From a bacterium (lineage in GTDB: Bacteria; Planctomycetota; UBA11346): 9,994 bases of DNA. A program made the translations under genes and the position numbers. Of the stretch, positions 1 to 6,634 are shown in pieces. The first letter of the stretch is position 1. Each line of letters begins with the position of its first letter. The stretch is from NCBI GenBank assembly GCA_020049615.1, contig JAIFKN010000277.1:1-9994 (forward strand). The letters run 5' to 3'. Under the pieces are notes generated by a model, which saw only the letters and a program-made list of their open reading frames with translations, was not told the origin of the DNA and did not search any database.

Positions 1-205
1 GTACCTCCCTCCGATCGGCTCGCCGGCTAGTCTATCCCTACGGCATGGACCACAAAGAAGGTCTTGATTCGGTGGTAGTATCTTTGTCGCAACTCGATTT
101 CGTCGCCTACGCTCCGAAACCGTGGGCGGATGGGCTTCGCCCATTGTATCCGCCCACCGCCGCTCGGCGGCCGGTCGGCGCTACGCGCCTCCGATTTCTC
201 GTCAG
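1..205. other. Intergenic region with no supported gene
   Basis: No convincing coding sequence is visible. The part from about 45 to 120 is noticeably less GC-rich than the rest of the window. An open frame starting with ATG at 45 runs rightward, but its translation shows no family-like pattern, and it reads through the hairpins at 122-170 and antisense into the zinc-ribbon gene, so it is not called. The region probably holds the 3' untranslated end of the leftward operon that stops at 206. It could also hold an upstream promoter for something outside the window. Confidence 0.5.
122..170. terminator. Two adjacent strong hairpins downstream of the leftward operon
   Basis: The first hairpin has a perfect 9-bp outer stem, GTGGGCGGA (122-130) with TCCGCCCAC (149-157), and an inner 5-bp stem, TGGGC (131-135) with GCCCA (139-143), closed by a TTC loop. 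A one-sided TTGTA bulge (144-148) separates the stems. The second is CCGCC (157-161) with GGCGG (166-170) around GCTC. They lie 35-85 nt past the stop of the leftward operon, where a terminator or mRNA-stabilising structure is expected. No T-tract follows on either strand, so it is not a classical intrinsic terminator. A dispersed REP-like palindrome is an alternative. Confidence 0.45.
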
Positions 206-541
206 TCAGGGCTTCTTGACCGCCGGCTTCGCCTCGGCCTTGGCCTCGACCCGGGGTAGCTCGGCCGGCAGGATGCCGCCGACGTCGACCGGCGGGACGT
301 CGGCGGCCGGCATCGGCGGGACGATCGCGTAGCGCAGCACCAGGGCGCAGGTGAGGCTGAACAGGCCGATGATCATGGCCGAGCGGCCGCGTTCAAACCA
401 GCGTGTCGAGGCGACATCGGCCTGGTCGCGCTGCACCGCGGCGAAGACCTGCTCCTGGTTGACCTCGATCTTGGTGCCGCAGCGGCGGCAGTAGCGGGTG
501 CCGATGGGATTGTCGTGACCACACGATTGGCAGGGGATCAT
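206..541 (-). CDS. Zinc-ribbon single-pass membrane protein, function unknown
   Basis: A 111-residue protein that opens with a zinc ribbon: paired CxxC knuckles at Cys4/Cys7 and Cys18/Cys21. A short charged helix follows (residues 27-52), then one predicted transmembrane segment at about residues 54-73, and a Pro/Ala/Val tail ending in an Ala/Lys/Glu-rich stretch. This architecture (N-terminal zinc ribbon plus one helix) is common in small bacterial proteins of unknown role; the ribbon would face the cytoplasm and may bind protein partners or nucleic acid. Its ATG overlaps the TGA of the preceding gene by 4 bp (ATGA, 538-541), so it is the last gene of a three-gene, translationally coupled leftward operon with the membrane protein at 538-1317 and the signal-peptidase-like protein at 1314-1778. 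No specific function is recognised. Confidence 0.85.
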   Translation of the reverse strand: MIPCQSCGHDNPIGTRYCRRCGTKIEVNQEQVFAAVQRDQADVASTRWFERGRSAMIIGLFSLTCALVLRYAIVPPMPAADVPPVDVGGILPAELPRVEAKAEAKPAVKKP

Positions 542-1317
542 GGCAGGCCCTCGACCGCCTTGGGCCAGGTGCGGCCGATCGCCTCGCGCCGCCGTGGCAG
601 CAGGGCCGCGGTCGCCCGGACCACCGCGTCACGCTCGTCCTTCAACGCCTCGCCAAGCCTGAGCATGGCGTCGTCGGTGACGGTCGGCGAACTGGCGGCC
701 AGGAGGAAGAGCAGGGCGGGAGACTCCTTGGCCTTGGGCAGCAGCAGCAGCAGCGCGCCGGCGTGGGCACGGGTCTCGGAGACCTTGCCGGCCTGCCACG
801 CGCGGCGCAGCAGCACGGTGTGGGCGGCACGCAGCACGCTGAGGTGCGGCGGCGGTTCGCCCTCCTCGGCCTTGAGCCGGCCGGGATCGCGGCCGGCGTT
901 GGCCGCCGCGATCGCCTCGAGCAGCCGTCCGTCGGCGGTGCCGGACAGTTCGACGTCGGCCGGCTTGCCGGCGGCGAGGCGCATCAGTCCGATGGCGGCG
1001 AGCACCGCCTGGCGGTCGGCGAGGCGCTGGCAGCGGGTGGCGACCCAGACCAGGCGGTCGAGGGCGGCGCCGTCGGACGGGTCTGCGGCGAGCAGGGCCG
1101 GGGTCGGCTCGTCGGGCACGCGGGCGGCCGCCGCCGTGGCCAGGCTCCGCGCGCTCTTGACCGTGCCGCGGCGCAACTGGTCGAAGGCCTCGCCGGTCTC
1201 GCTGATGGCGAGCCAGCGCTGGACGCCGCCCCAGGCGATCGCCGCCGCCAGGAGGATGAGGATGAGACCGCCGCCGAGCATGGCGAAGCCGATGGCATTG
1301 CGCTGCGAGGACGTCAT
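538..1317 (-). CDS. Membrane-anchored helical protein, function unknown
   Basis: A 259-residue protein with a single strong N-terminal hydrophobic segment (residues about 8-31), best read as a signal anchor. The remainder is Ala/Leu/Arg-rich and appears fully alpha-helical, with periodic amphipathic stretches. It resembles a degenerate TPR- or HEAT-like solenoid, but no repeat consensus is clear enough to name. There are no catalytic motifs. It overlaps the upstream gene by 4 bp (1314-1317) and the downstream zinc-ribbon gene by 4 bp (538-541), so all three are probably translated by coupled re-initiation and expressed at matched levels. A scaffold or partner role in a small membrane complex is an inference from this arrangement alone. 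Arg-rich open frames on the opposite strand here are shadows caused by high GC. Confidence 0.85.
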   Translation of the reverse strand: MTSSQRNAIGFAMLGGGLILILLAAAIAWGGVQRWLAISETGEAFDQLRRGTVKSARSLATAAAARVPDEPTPALLAADPSDGAALDRLVWVATRCQRLADRQAVLAAIGLMRLAAGKPADVELSGTADGRLLEAIAAANAGRDPGRLKAEEGEPPPHLSVLRAAHTVLLRRAWQAGKVSETRAHAGALLLLLPKAKESPALLFLLAASSPTVTDDAMLRLGEALKDERDAVVRATAALLPRRREAIGRTWPKAVEGLP

Positions 1318-1778
1318 TCGCGCACCTTGCCCAGGATCTGGTCGGGACCGATCACGCCCATGACCAGGCTGTCGCGCCGGTGCTCCTTGGTGAGCACGAA
1401 GTAGTGCCCGGCCGGCACGGTCATCGGTCCGATGTCATGGATGTCGCGGTAGGGGCCGTATTCATGCCAGTTCCGCGCCTCCTGCCCGTCGACCAGCAGT
1501 TCGCCTCCGCCCAGGCGCACGGTGTTGCCGGGCAGGGCGGCGATGAAGGCGAAGCTGATGTCCTCGGGGCCGTCGCCGAAGCGGTAGGCGAGCACATCGC
1601 CGACGAGGTAGGGCGGGGGGTTGAGCCACACGCCCGTCATCGGCACCAGACCGCCGATGTCATCGAAATCCGGAGGTACCTGCGCCCGCCGCAGCCAGGC
1701 CGGCAGCCAGGTGGCGGCCGCGACCAGGCCGATGACCAGGACGGCGAACCAGAGGAGCGTGCGGATGGCCCAGATCAC
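1314..1778 (-). CDS. Signal peptidase I-like (S26) protein lacking the catalytic Ser and Lys
   Basis: A 154-residue protein with one N-terminal transmembrane helix (about residues 4-25). The rest follows the type I signal peptidase fold: LNPPPYLVGDVL (52-63) lines up with the SMxPTLxxGD catalytic box, ALPGNTV (81-87) with the GLPGDTV box, LLVDGQ (94-99) with the strand usually ending in VNG, and VPAGHYFVLT (121-130) then RRDSLVMGVIG (134-144) and ILGK (148-151) with the box E end. In this alignment the nucleophile Ser is Leu52 and the Lys-Arg pair is Ala77-Phe78, so it should be inactive as a protease. The GTG start at 1778 is the first usable one, since an in-frame TGA lies about 20 bp upstream; no good Shine-Dalgarno is seen. 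It is the first gene of the overlapping three-gene operon and diverges from gmk. A cytoplasmic membrane location is likely. Confidence 0.8.
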   Translation of the reverse strand: MIWAIRTLLWFAVLVIGLVAAATWLPAWLRRAQVPPDFDDIGGLVPMTGVWLNPPPYLVGDVLAYRFGDGPEDISFAFIAALPGNTVRLGGGELLVDGQEARNWHEYGPYRDIHDIGPMTVPAGHYFVLTKEHRRDSLVMGVIGPDQILGKVRE

Positions 1779-1887
1779 GCCCCCGGTGTCGCGTCAGGCA
1801 GCGGTGGATGAAGCCCGCTGGCGTTCCAGTCGGACTGGGCGTGTCATCCGGGGGCGTGCCCCTTCCGCCCTGAGCCGCGGTGCCAGC
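1779..1887. promoter_or_regulatory. Divergent intergenic region between the signal-peptidase-like operon and gmk
   Basis: These 109 bp must hold promoters for both directions, but no convincing -35/-10 pair is visible. There are two small dyads: CCAGT-CGG-ACTGG (1826-1838) and GGGGC-GT-GCCCC (1851-1862). Either could be an operator half-site pair or chance in GC-rich DNA. Confidence 0.35.
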
Positions 1888-2496
1888 ATGCCAGGCATGA
1901 CCTCCTGGCCCGCCTTGCCGCAGCCTGCACGACTAATCGTCATCTCCGGACCGAGCGGCGCCGGCAAGAGCACGGTGATCCAGCGCGCCTGCGCCATCGA
2001 GCCACGCCTGGTCCGCTGCCTCAGCTGCACCACGCGGGCCCCGCGCGGAAGCGAGCGCGACGGCGTCGACTACTGGTTCCTCGCCCAGGAGGAGTTCGAC
2101 CGCCGCGCCGCCGCCGGCGGCTTCCTCGAGCACGCCGTGGTCTTCGGCAAGGCGAGCTACGGCACGCCGCGCGCCTTCGTCGAGCAGCAGCTGGCGGCCG
2201 GCAACAGCGTGATCAAGGACGTCGATGTGCAGGGCGCGGGGCAGATCCGCGCCAGCTTCCCGCAGGCGGTCCAGGTGTTCCTCATCCCGCCCGACCCGGC
2301 CGAGGTCGAGCGCCGGCTGCGCGGTCGGGGCACCGACGCCCCCGAAGTGGTCGCCCGCCGTCTGGCCGAGGCCGAGCGCGAGGTCGCGCGCTGGCGGGAC
2401 TACGACTACCTGATCGTCAATGCCGAGGTCGAGCGCGCCGCCGCCGATCTGCTGGCGGTGCTGCGCGTCAGCGCGCTCAGGATCCCGCCGCGCTGA
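1888..2496 (+). CDS. gmk: Guanylate kinase
   Basis: Guanylate kinase phosphorylates GMP (and dGMP) to GDP with ATP, a cytoplasmic step of purine nucleotide synthesis. The 202-residue product has the family's usual length. In order it shows the Walker A loop GPSGAGKST (21-29), the GMP-binding segment SCTTRAPR (46-53) followed by DGVDYWF (58-64), the FLEHAVVFGKASYGTP segment (79-94), the core DVDVQGA motif (111-117), the lid region after FLIPPDP (131-137), and RDYDYLIVN (170-178) near the C-terminus. All the conserved binding blocks look intact. The start is uncertain: ATG at 1888 and ATG at 1897 are both in frame, and neither has a good Shine-Dalgarno; a GTG further up near 1803 is less likely. 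The 3' end overlaps the 3' end of crcB by 20 bp on the opposite strand. Confidence 0.97.
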   Translation: MPGMTSWPALPQPARLIVISGPSGAGKSTVIQRACAIEPRLVRCLSCTTRAPRGSERDGVDYWFLAQEEFDRRAAAGGFLEHAVVFGKASYGTPRAFVEQQLAAGNSVIKDVDVQGAGQIRASFPQAVQVFLIPPDPAEVERRLRGRGTDAPEVVARRLAEAEREVARWRDYDYLIVNAEVERAAADLLAVLRVSALRIPPR

Positions 2497-2851
2497 ACGG
2501 CCGGGCGAGGGCCCAGCCGGCCCAGCAGGCGAGCAGGCACGCCAGCATCGAGCCGACGGCGTAGCCGGCGGCGGCGCCGTAGCGCTCGCCCTGCAGCAGC
2601 GTCAGCGTCTGCAGGCTGTAGGCCGAGAAGGTGGTGAAGCCGCCGAGGACGCCGGTGATCAGCAGAAGACGCAGCGATTCGCGGCCGAGCAGCGCCGCCG
2701 CTGCACCGATGGCCAGGCCGCCGAGGAGGTTGACCGCCAGCGTGCCCCAGGGGAAGCCGGGCCCGGTGCGCTCGTCGATCCAGCCGGCCAGGGCCCAGCG
2801 CGCGACGCCACCGGCGGCGGAACCCAGGGCGACGAGCAGGATCGGCGGCAT
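2477..2851 (-). CDS. crcB: Fluoride channel CrcB/FluC
   Basis: A 124-residue, four-helix membrane protein of the CrcB/FluC family, which forms antiparallel homodimers that export fluoride from the cytoplasm. Family signatures are visible: GSAAGGVARWA (10-20), the GTLAVNLLGG segment (36-45) with conserved Asn41, and the GGFTTFSAYS motif (70-79) that carries the pore-lining Phe and Thr/Ser residues. The length matches the family norm. The ATG at 2851 begins the typical short N-terminus; no Shine-Dalgarno precedes it. Its start lies 8 bp after the stop of the upstream outer-membrane gene, so it is probably co-transcribed with that gene. No fluoride riboswitch is recognised upstream, though one placed before the upstream gene could not be excluded by eye. 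It overlaps the gmk tail by 20 bp. Confidence 0.95.
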   Translation of the reverse strand: MPPILLVALGSAAGGVARWALAGWIDERTGPGFPWGTLAVNLLGGLAIGAAAALLGRESLRLLLITGVLGGFTTFSAYSLQTLTLLQGERYGAAAGYAVGSMLACLLACWAGWALARPFSAAGS

Positions 2852-2859
2852 GGCGGAGG

Positions 2860-3825
2860 TTAGAAGGCGATGCGGCCGCGCAAAGCCGCGAACGGAGCGG
2901 CCTCGAGCGCCAGGCCGTTGCGGCGGGCGTCGGTGCTGTCCTCGGCCTCGCCCAGCCGGCGGGCGGTGGCGACGCCGGCCAGCGCGTCGAACTGGACCAT
3001 CGGTCCGAAGCCGAGGCGCACGCCGCCGGACCACTCCCACTGGCTGAGCTCGAGGCGGTCGTCGTTGCGCGCGCGATCGGCGCGCCGCCACTGCTGGCGG
3101 TTCCACTTCGCCTCGCCGAAGACCCGCCACGGGCCGTCGATGCGGTGCTCGGCGGAGACGGATGGCAGCGGTCCGAGCACGGCGTTGACCCGCCAGGCAT
3201 CGGCGCGGTAGGTGATGACCGAGAACGGCACGCCCAGCAGCAGCATCCACGATCCGCGCGTGCCCTGCCAGGCGACCAGCGGCAGCACCGGCACATCGCC
3301 GAAGATGACGCGATCGGCGTCGTAGTTCAGCGCCAGCAGGAGGCCGTCGGCGCCCTCGTCGCCGAGGCCGATGCGGGTGAACACCGTGGCGGTGCCGCCC
3401 CACGTCATGCCATCGGCCACCGACGGCTGGCCGTCGCGCGTGGCGGTGGCGGTGGTGCCGACCACGCTGCCGCCGCCGAGCAGCCGCTTCCACGTCGCGC
3501 CGAGACCGGCGTCGAGGTACGCCCCGTCCGGCGCGGCCCCGCCGGGCAGGACGGCATCGCCGACGATGCCGGTGCGCGCCGCGCGCACGTTCAGCCAGCC
3601 CTCGTCGCGCTCGCCGCGCAGGCCCAGCCACGATCCGGCGAACATCTCGTGATCGAAGGCGAGGCTGCCGCCGCCGTCACGGTCGTCTGCCTCGCCCTGG
3701 GCGCGCAGCTCGCCTGCCAGCCGCCACGACATGTCGGGCGGGGTCGGACGCGGACTGAAGGCGGTGAAGAGCTCCTCGACCGCGCCGACGGCGGCGCACA
3801 GGCAGAGCAGGGGCAGGACGCGCAT
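2860..3825 (-). CDS. Predicted outer-membrane beta-barrel protein
   Basis: A 321-residue protein with a hydrophobic N-terminus (MRVLPLLCLCAAVGAVEE) that looks like a Sec signal peptide; the Cys at 8 or 10 is not in a clear lipobox. The mature part is rich in alternating hydrophobic and polar segments with many Trp, Tyr and Gly, and it ends in RGRIAF, a typical outer-membrane beta-signal with terminal Phe. The segment around ALNYDADRVIFGDVPVLPLV and GVPFSVITYRADAW recalls beta-barrel families found in planctomycetes such as DUF6268, but that assignment is only tentative. The frame stays open upstream of 3825, but ATG 3825 is chosen because it starts the signal peptide and the upstream translation is low-complexity and antisense to the next gene. 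It is divergent from the barrel gene at 3904 and sits directly before crcB. Confidence 0.8.
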   Translation of the reverse strand: MRVLPLLCLCAAVGAVEELFTAFSPRPTPPDMSWRLAGELRAQGEADDRDGGGSLAFDHEMFAGSWLGLRGERDEGWLNVRAARTGIVGDAVLPGGAAPDGAYLDAGLGATWKRLLGGGSVVGTTATATRDGQPSVADGMTWGGTATVFTRIGLGDEGADGLLLALNYDADRVIFGDVPVLPLVAWQGTRGSWMLLLGVPFSVITYRADAWRVNAVLGPLPSVSAEHRIDGPWRVFGEAKWNRQQWRRADRARNDDRLELSQWEWSGGVRLGFGPMVQFDALAGVATARRLGEAEDSTDARRNGLALEAAPFAALRGRIAF

Positions 3826-3903
3826 GCGGCGAGGCTGCGGGACGGACGTGGAGGGCAAGGTGCGAAACCTTGACCATCCGTCCGCCGGCGGCGAAGCTCC
3901 GCC
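3826..3903. promoter_or_regulatory. Divergent intergenic region with nested inverted repeats
   Basis: Seventy-eight bp separate the starts of two outer-membrane protein genes. An outer dyad, GGACGGA (3840-3846) with TCCGTCC (3877-3883), encloses an inner one, CAAGGT (3856-3861) with ACCTTG (3867-3872) around GCGAA. The two dyads are centred within about 3 bp of each other. TTGACC at 3870-3875 could be a rightward -35 element, but the box 17 bp on (3893-3898) is a poor -10. The region is a candidate shared operator. Confidence 0.4.
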
Positions 3904-5241
3904 GTGCGCCAGCTCATCCTGCTCGTCATCCCGGCCACCGCCTGCGCCGCCCAGCTCGAGGTGCTGTCGTTGCTCAGCTGGCAGCGCCTGCCGGTGGGCG
4001 ACCGGGCGATGGCCGAGGGCGGCGCGGTCGTGGCGCGGATCAACGGGCCGTCGGCCGGCTATGGCAACCCGGCCGGTCTCGCCGATCTCGCCATGCCGAC
4101 GGTCAGCGGTACGGTCGACGTGCTGGAATACACCCGGGTGGCCTCGCGCACGCCTGGTGGAACCGCAGCCACCGCCGACGATGTGGGATTGAAGCCCAAC
4201 CTGGTCGGTTTCGCCAATGCGCTCGAGGGCGGCGCCGGCGGCTGGGCCTTCACCCTGGCCAGCCCGCTCACGTGGAGCTCGGGCCTGGAGGTGCGCACCG
4301 ACACTTCGACCGGCTCGCGCCGCGACGACGGCCGCTCGACCCTGGAGATGACCGCGGTGGGGCTGACCTGGGGCCGCCGGCTGGCGCCGAGCCTCTGCGC
4401 CGGCCTCGGCCTTGAAGCCTGGCTCACCGACTACCGCTTCGATACCGGCACCTCGGCCCAGGACGCCACCAGCGTGCTGACCGCCACCTACACGGAACGT
4501 GGCCGCCAGACCGCGCTGCGCGGTGTGTTCGGGGTGCAGTGGGCGGGAGACGGCTGGCAGCTCGGCGGGCTGCTGCGCACGCCCGGACTGCTGCTGCTCG
4601 GCCAGGGCTCGATCAGCGGATCGTCGACCAGCGGCAACGGCACCACCACCAGACAGACCGACATCAGCGACGATGACGCTGCTTTCGCCGTGCCGCTGCC
4701 CTGGCAGCTGGTGATCGGCGCGGCCTGGATGCCGGCGGCGATCCCCGGCCTCGAACTGGAGGCGGACCTCGACATCCATGCTGGCAGCGACGCCGAGGAT
4801 GTCTTCGGTCAGGCAGCCGGCCTGTCGATCTCGATGACGGGCGCGGTGCGCACCGTCCAGGGTGTCAGCCAGGCGGCTCGCACCGTCGATCTGCGGCCGG
4901 TGGTGAATCCACGCTTCGGCCTGCGCTACCGCTTTCCCGGCACCCTGTTCGACCGCACCATCTACGGCCACCTGGGCGGCTACATCGAGCGCAGCCCGGT
5001 CGACAGCTCGGAGGTGTTTTCGCAGCTCGATCTGCTCGGCGGCACCGCTGGGGTGTCGTTCGAGAAGGGACCCATGCAGGTGACCATCGCCGCTGCCTAC
5101 GTCACCAGCGGGACGGTCCAGGACGCCCTCGGCTACGTGTCCTCGCCTGGCTCCGGGATCAACCCCGAGCTCGATGATACAGACGCCAGCTACGCCGTGC
5201 GCACGTTCTCGATGAGCCTGGGTTCCAGCTACCGGTTCTAG
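3904..5241 (+). CDS. PorV/FadL-like outer-membrane beta-barrel protein
   Basis: A 445-residue protein starting at GTG 3904 with a Sec signal peptide (hydrophobic residues 3-15, likely cleavage near the ACAA at 13-16). The segment LPVGDRAMAEGGAVVARI followed by GYGNPAGLA (52-60) is the N-terminal signature of the FadL/PorV/UPF0164 group of outer-membrane barrels. The remainder is a run of amphipathic strands with Gly, Trp and Tyr, and it ends in GSSYRF with the C-terminal Phe expected for barrel assembly by BamA. Members of this group transport hydrophobic compounds (FadL) or act as shuttles or anchors for secreted proteins (PorV); the sequence alone does not decide. It is divergent from another outer-membrane protein gene, and its stop lies 6 bp from the stop of the convergent membrane gene. 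Confidence 0.85.
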   Translation: MRQLILLVIPATACAAQLEVLSLLSWQRLPVGDRAMAEGGAVVARINGPSAGYGNPAGLADLAMPTVSGTVDVLEYTRVASRTPGGTAATADDVGLKPNLVGFANALEGGAGGWAFTLASPLTWSSGLEVRTDTSTGSRRDDGRSTLEMTAVGLTWGRRLAPSLCAGLGLEAWLTDYRFDTGTSAQDATSVLTATYTERGRQTALRGVFGVQWAGDGWQLGGLLRTPGLLLLGQGSISGSSTSGNGTTTRQTDISDDDAAFAVPLPWQLVIGAAWMPAAIPGLELEADLDIHAGSDAEDVFGQAAGLSISMTGAVRTVQGVSQAARTVDLRPVVNPRFGLRYRFPGTLFDRTIYGHLGGYIERSPVDSSEVFSQLDLLGGTAGVSFEKGPMQVTIAAAYVTSGTVQDALGYVSSPGSGINPELDDTDASYAVRTFSMSLGSSYRF

Positions 5242-5247
5242 CCGGGT

Positions 5248-6487
5248 TCAGCCCTTCGGAGGAATGATCTGCGTCGGCAGGGTGCCGTCGCCAACCGGAG
5301 CCGGCTGCGCCTCGACGGCCGATGCCGGGGTGGCGGCTGGGGCGGCGGGTGTGGCGGGCTGACCAGCCTCTTCGAGCTTGGCCTCCTCCTCCAGCTCCTT
5401 GGCCAGCTTGTCGAGGTCCTCGAGGTCCTCGTCATCCCAGTAATCGTCTTCGCGGACGAGCAGGTAGGTCAGCATGCCTCCGCCGATGAACAGGTTGAGG
5501 CAGTAGCCGAGGACCAGGGCGCCGATCAGGGTCTGCCAGAAGCCGCCGACCAGGCCGGAACCCCAGCGGTAGAAGGGTTCGGTCTCCTGGCGCACGCCCC
5601 AGAAGCCGGGCTGTTGGGCGCCCATCGGCCGCAGGCCGGCGACCTGCATGACCACATCGACCGGATTGATGACGAAGCTCAGGCCGCGGTCGGCGATCTC
5701 CTGGGCGCGGTCTTCGACCCGGGTCGGGTCGCTGCGACCGCTCTCGGCGCTCCACGCCGGCTGCTGCGCGGCGACGAAGCGCAGGTAGCCAGTGGCTGCG
5801 GAACTGATGCCGAAGGCGAAGAGCATGAAGAAGACGGTCAGGACGAGGCTGGCGACCAGGATGTGCGGCCGGGTGCCGACCGCCTCGATGGTGTCGACGA
5901 CGTTGTCGAACCAGCCATGGCGGCGCACCGCGACGATGGCCGGGAAGACGAAGGTGCTGAACAGGACGGCCAGCAGCAGCAGCAGGCCGAAGATGGCGGC
6001 GCAGAAGCCGAGCGGGTAGAGCAGGCCGTACAGCGCGCCGCCGGCGTAGGGGATCGAGCCGACGAACATCGGGAACGAGCAGGGCGGCCAGGAACACCGG
6101 CACCAGCACGGCCGCCAGGACGCGGCCCTTGAACTGGCCGAACGCCTCGCCGAAGGAGAGGAACTCGTCGTCGAGCAGATCGGCCTTCATGAACACCGCG
6201 ACCAGGGTGGCGCCGACCCCGAACACGCTGAGGCCGACCAGCAGGAACGCGCTCCAGACCGGCCACCACCAGGCACCGAGCTCGGGGCTCAGGCGGCCGA
6301 AGAGATGGACCCACAGGCCGAGCACGACCAGGGTGACGGCCGACACCAGCATGCACTTGGGCTTGAACGCCAGCATCGGCGCCGTGAACAGGTCCTTCCA
6401 GCCCCACTTGCGCGGCTCGGGCTTCCACTCGGCGGGTGGCTGGGCGGTCTCGGGCTTGGCGGCATCGGGCTGCTGCTGGTCGCTCAT
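5248..6487 (-). CDS. Multi-pass membrane protein, unknown family, interrupted by a one-base frameshift
   Basis: Starting at ATG 6487, the first frame codes for about 139 residues: a Gln/Pro-rich N-terminus, then helices at roughly 46-64, 76-100 and 123-139. At 6067-6073 the coding potential moves to another frame. Dropping one base (the C at 6070, a G on the coding strand after CCC) joins VFLAALLVP to MFVGSIPYAGG and gives about 412 residues with roughly six helices. The C-terminal part has further helices, a conserved-looking HGWFDNVVDTIEAVGTRP loop, and a very acidic then Pro/Ala-rich tail. Without the correction, the first frame becomes Arg-rich shadow translation for some 640 bp, while an ATG at 6069 could open the second part alone. 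Sequencing error, a recent mutation or +1 ribosomal slippage at CCC-G are all possible. A probable promoter lies just upstream. Family not recognised. Confidence 0.75.
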
Positions 6488-6495
6488 GGCGGGGC

Positions 6496-6523
6496 AGGCT
6501 AGGGGATGCGGTGGGCGCGGCAA
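6496..6523 (-). promoter_or_regulatory. Possible near-leaderless promoter for the membrane protein gene
   Basis: On the minus strand TTGCCG (6523-6518) is followed after 16 bp by TAGCCT (6501-6496), and the ATG at 6487 begins 8 nt further on. That places the expected transcription start at or within a few bases of the start codon, in keeping with the absence of a Shine-Dalgarno. The -10 match is only moderate. Confidence 0.35.
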
Positions 6524-6529
6524 CGATTC

Positions 6530-6566
6530 CCATTGCCCCAGGATCCCCGTTGCCCCGGGGGGCAAT
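6530..6566. repeat. Palindromic TTGCCCC cluster in divergent intergenic region
   Basis: TTGCCCC occurs at 6533-6539 and 6550-6556, and its reverse complement GGGGCAA at 6559-6565. The second and third copies form a hairpin with a 2-nt centre. The outer pair ATTGCCCC (6532-6539) and GGGGCAAT (6559-6566) forms an alternative 8-bp stem, so two mutually exclusive structures are possible. The 13-bp block at 6530-6542 (CCATTGCCCCAGG) recurs exactly at 9147-9159. It may be a transcription factor operator between divergent genes or part of a dispersed repeat. Confidence 0.45.
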
Positions 6567-6598
6567 CAGCCTCCAGCCTCCGCGGCGATGAGAGGTCC

Positions 6599-6628
6599 TT
6601 GGCACCCCTTCCCGCATCCTGTATAGAT
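6599..6628 (+). promoter_or_regulatory. Putative sigma-70-type promoter giving a leaderless kinase mRNA
   Basis: TTGGCA (6599-6604, five of six to consensus) and TATAGA (6622-6627, first four bases match) are separated by an ideal 17 bp. The kinase ATG at 6635 begins 7 nt after the -10 element, where transcription would start, so the mRNA would have little or no leader. No Shine-Dalgarno is present, which fits. Confidence 0.5.
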
Positions 6629-6634
6629 CGGGAC

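Noticed and set aside
45..332. Plus-strand open frame of 95 codons with a possible promoter just upstream
   Set aside because: No family-like composition; reads through strong hairpins and antisense into the well-supported zinc-ribbon gene.
515..1404. Long plus-strand open frames opposite the helical membrane protein
   Set aside because: Arg/Ala/Ser-rich shadow translations caused by high GC; the minus-strand gene has a membrane anchor and coupled overlaps.
2477..3631. 384-codon minus-strand frame that includes crcB
   Set aside because: Only the last 124 residues match CrcB/FluC; the upstream part is an Arg-rich shadow of the outer-membrane gene.
3826..4971. Upstream extension of the 2860-3825 frame to a 703-residue protein
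   Set aside because: The extra part is low-complexity and antisense to the barrel gene, while ATG 3825 begins a signal peptide.
6599..6616. Sigma-54-like TTGGCAC...GC promoter before the kinase
   Set aside because: The GG and GC elements are separated by 11 rather than 10 bp and the TTGC part is missing; the sigma-70-like match with 17-bp spacing is better.
6506..6634. Upstream in-frame start for the kinase at 6506
   Set aside because: The extension covers the promoter-like and palindromic region and has no protein-like pattern.
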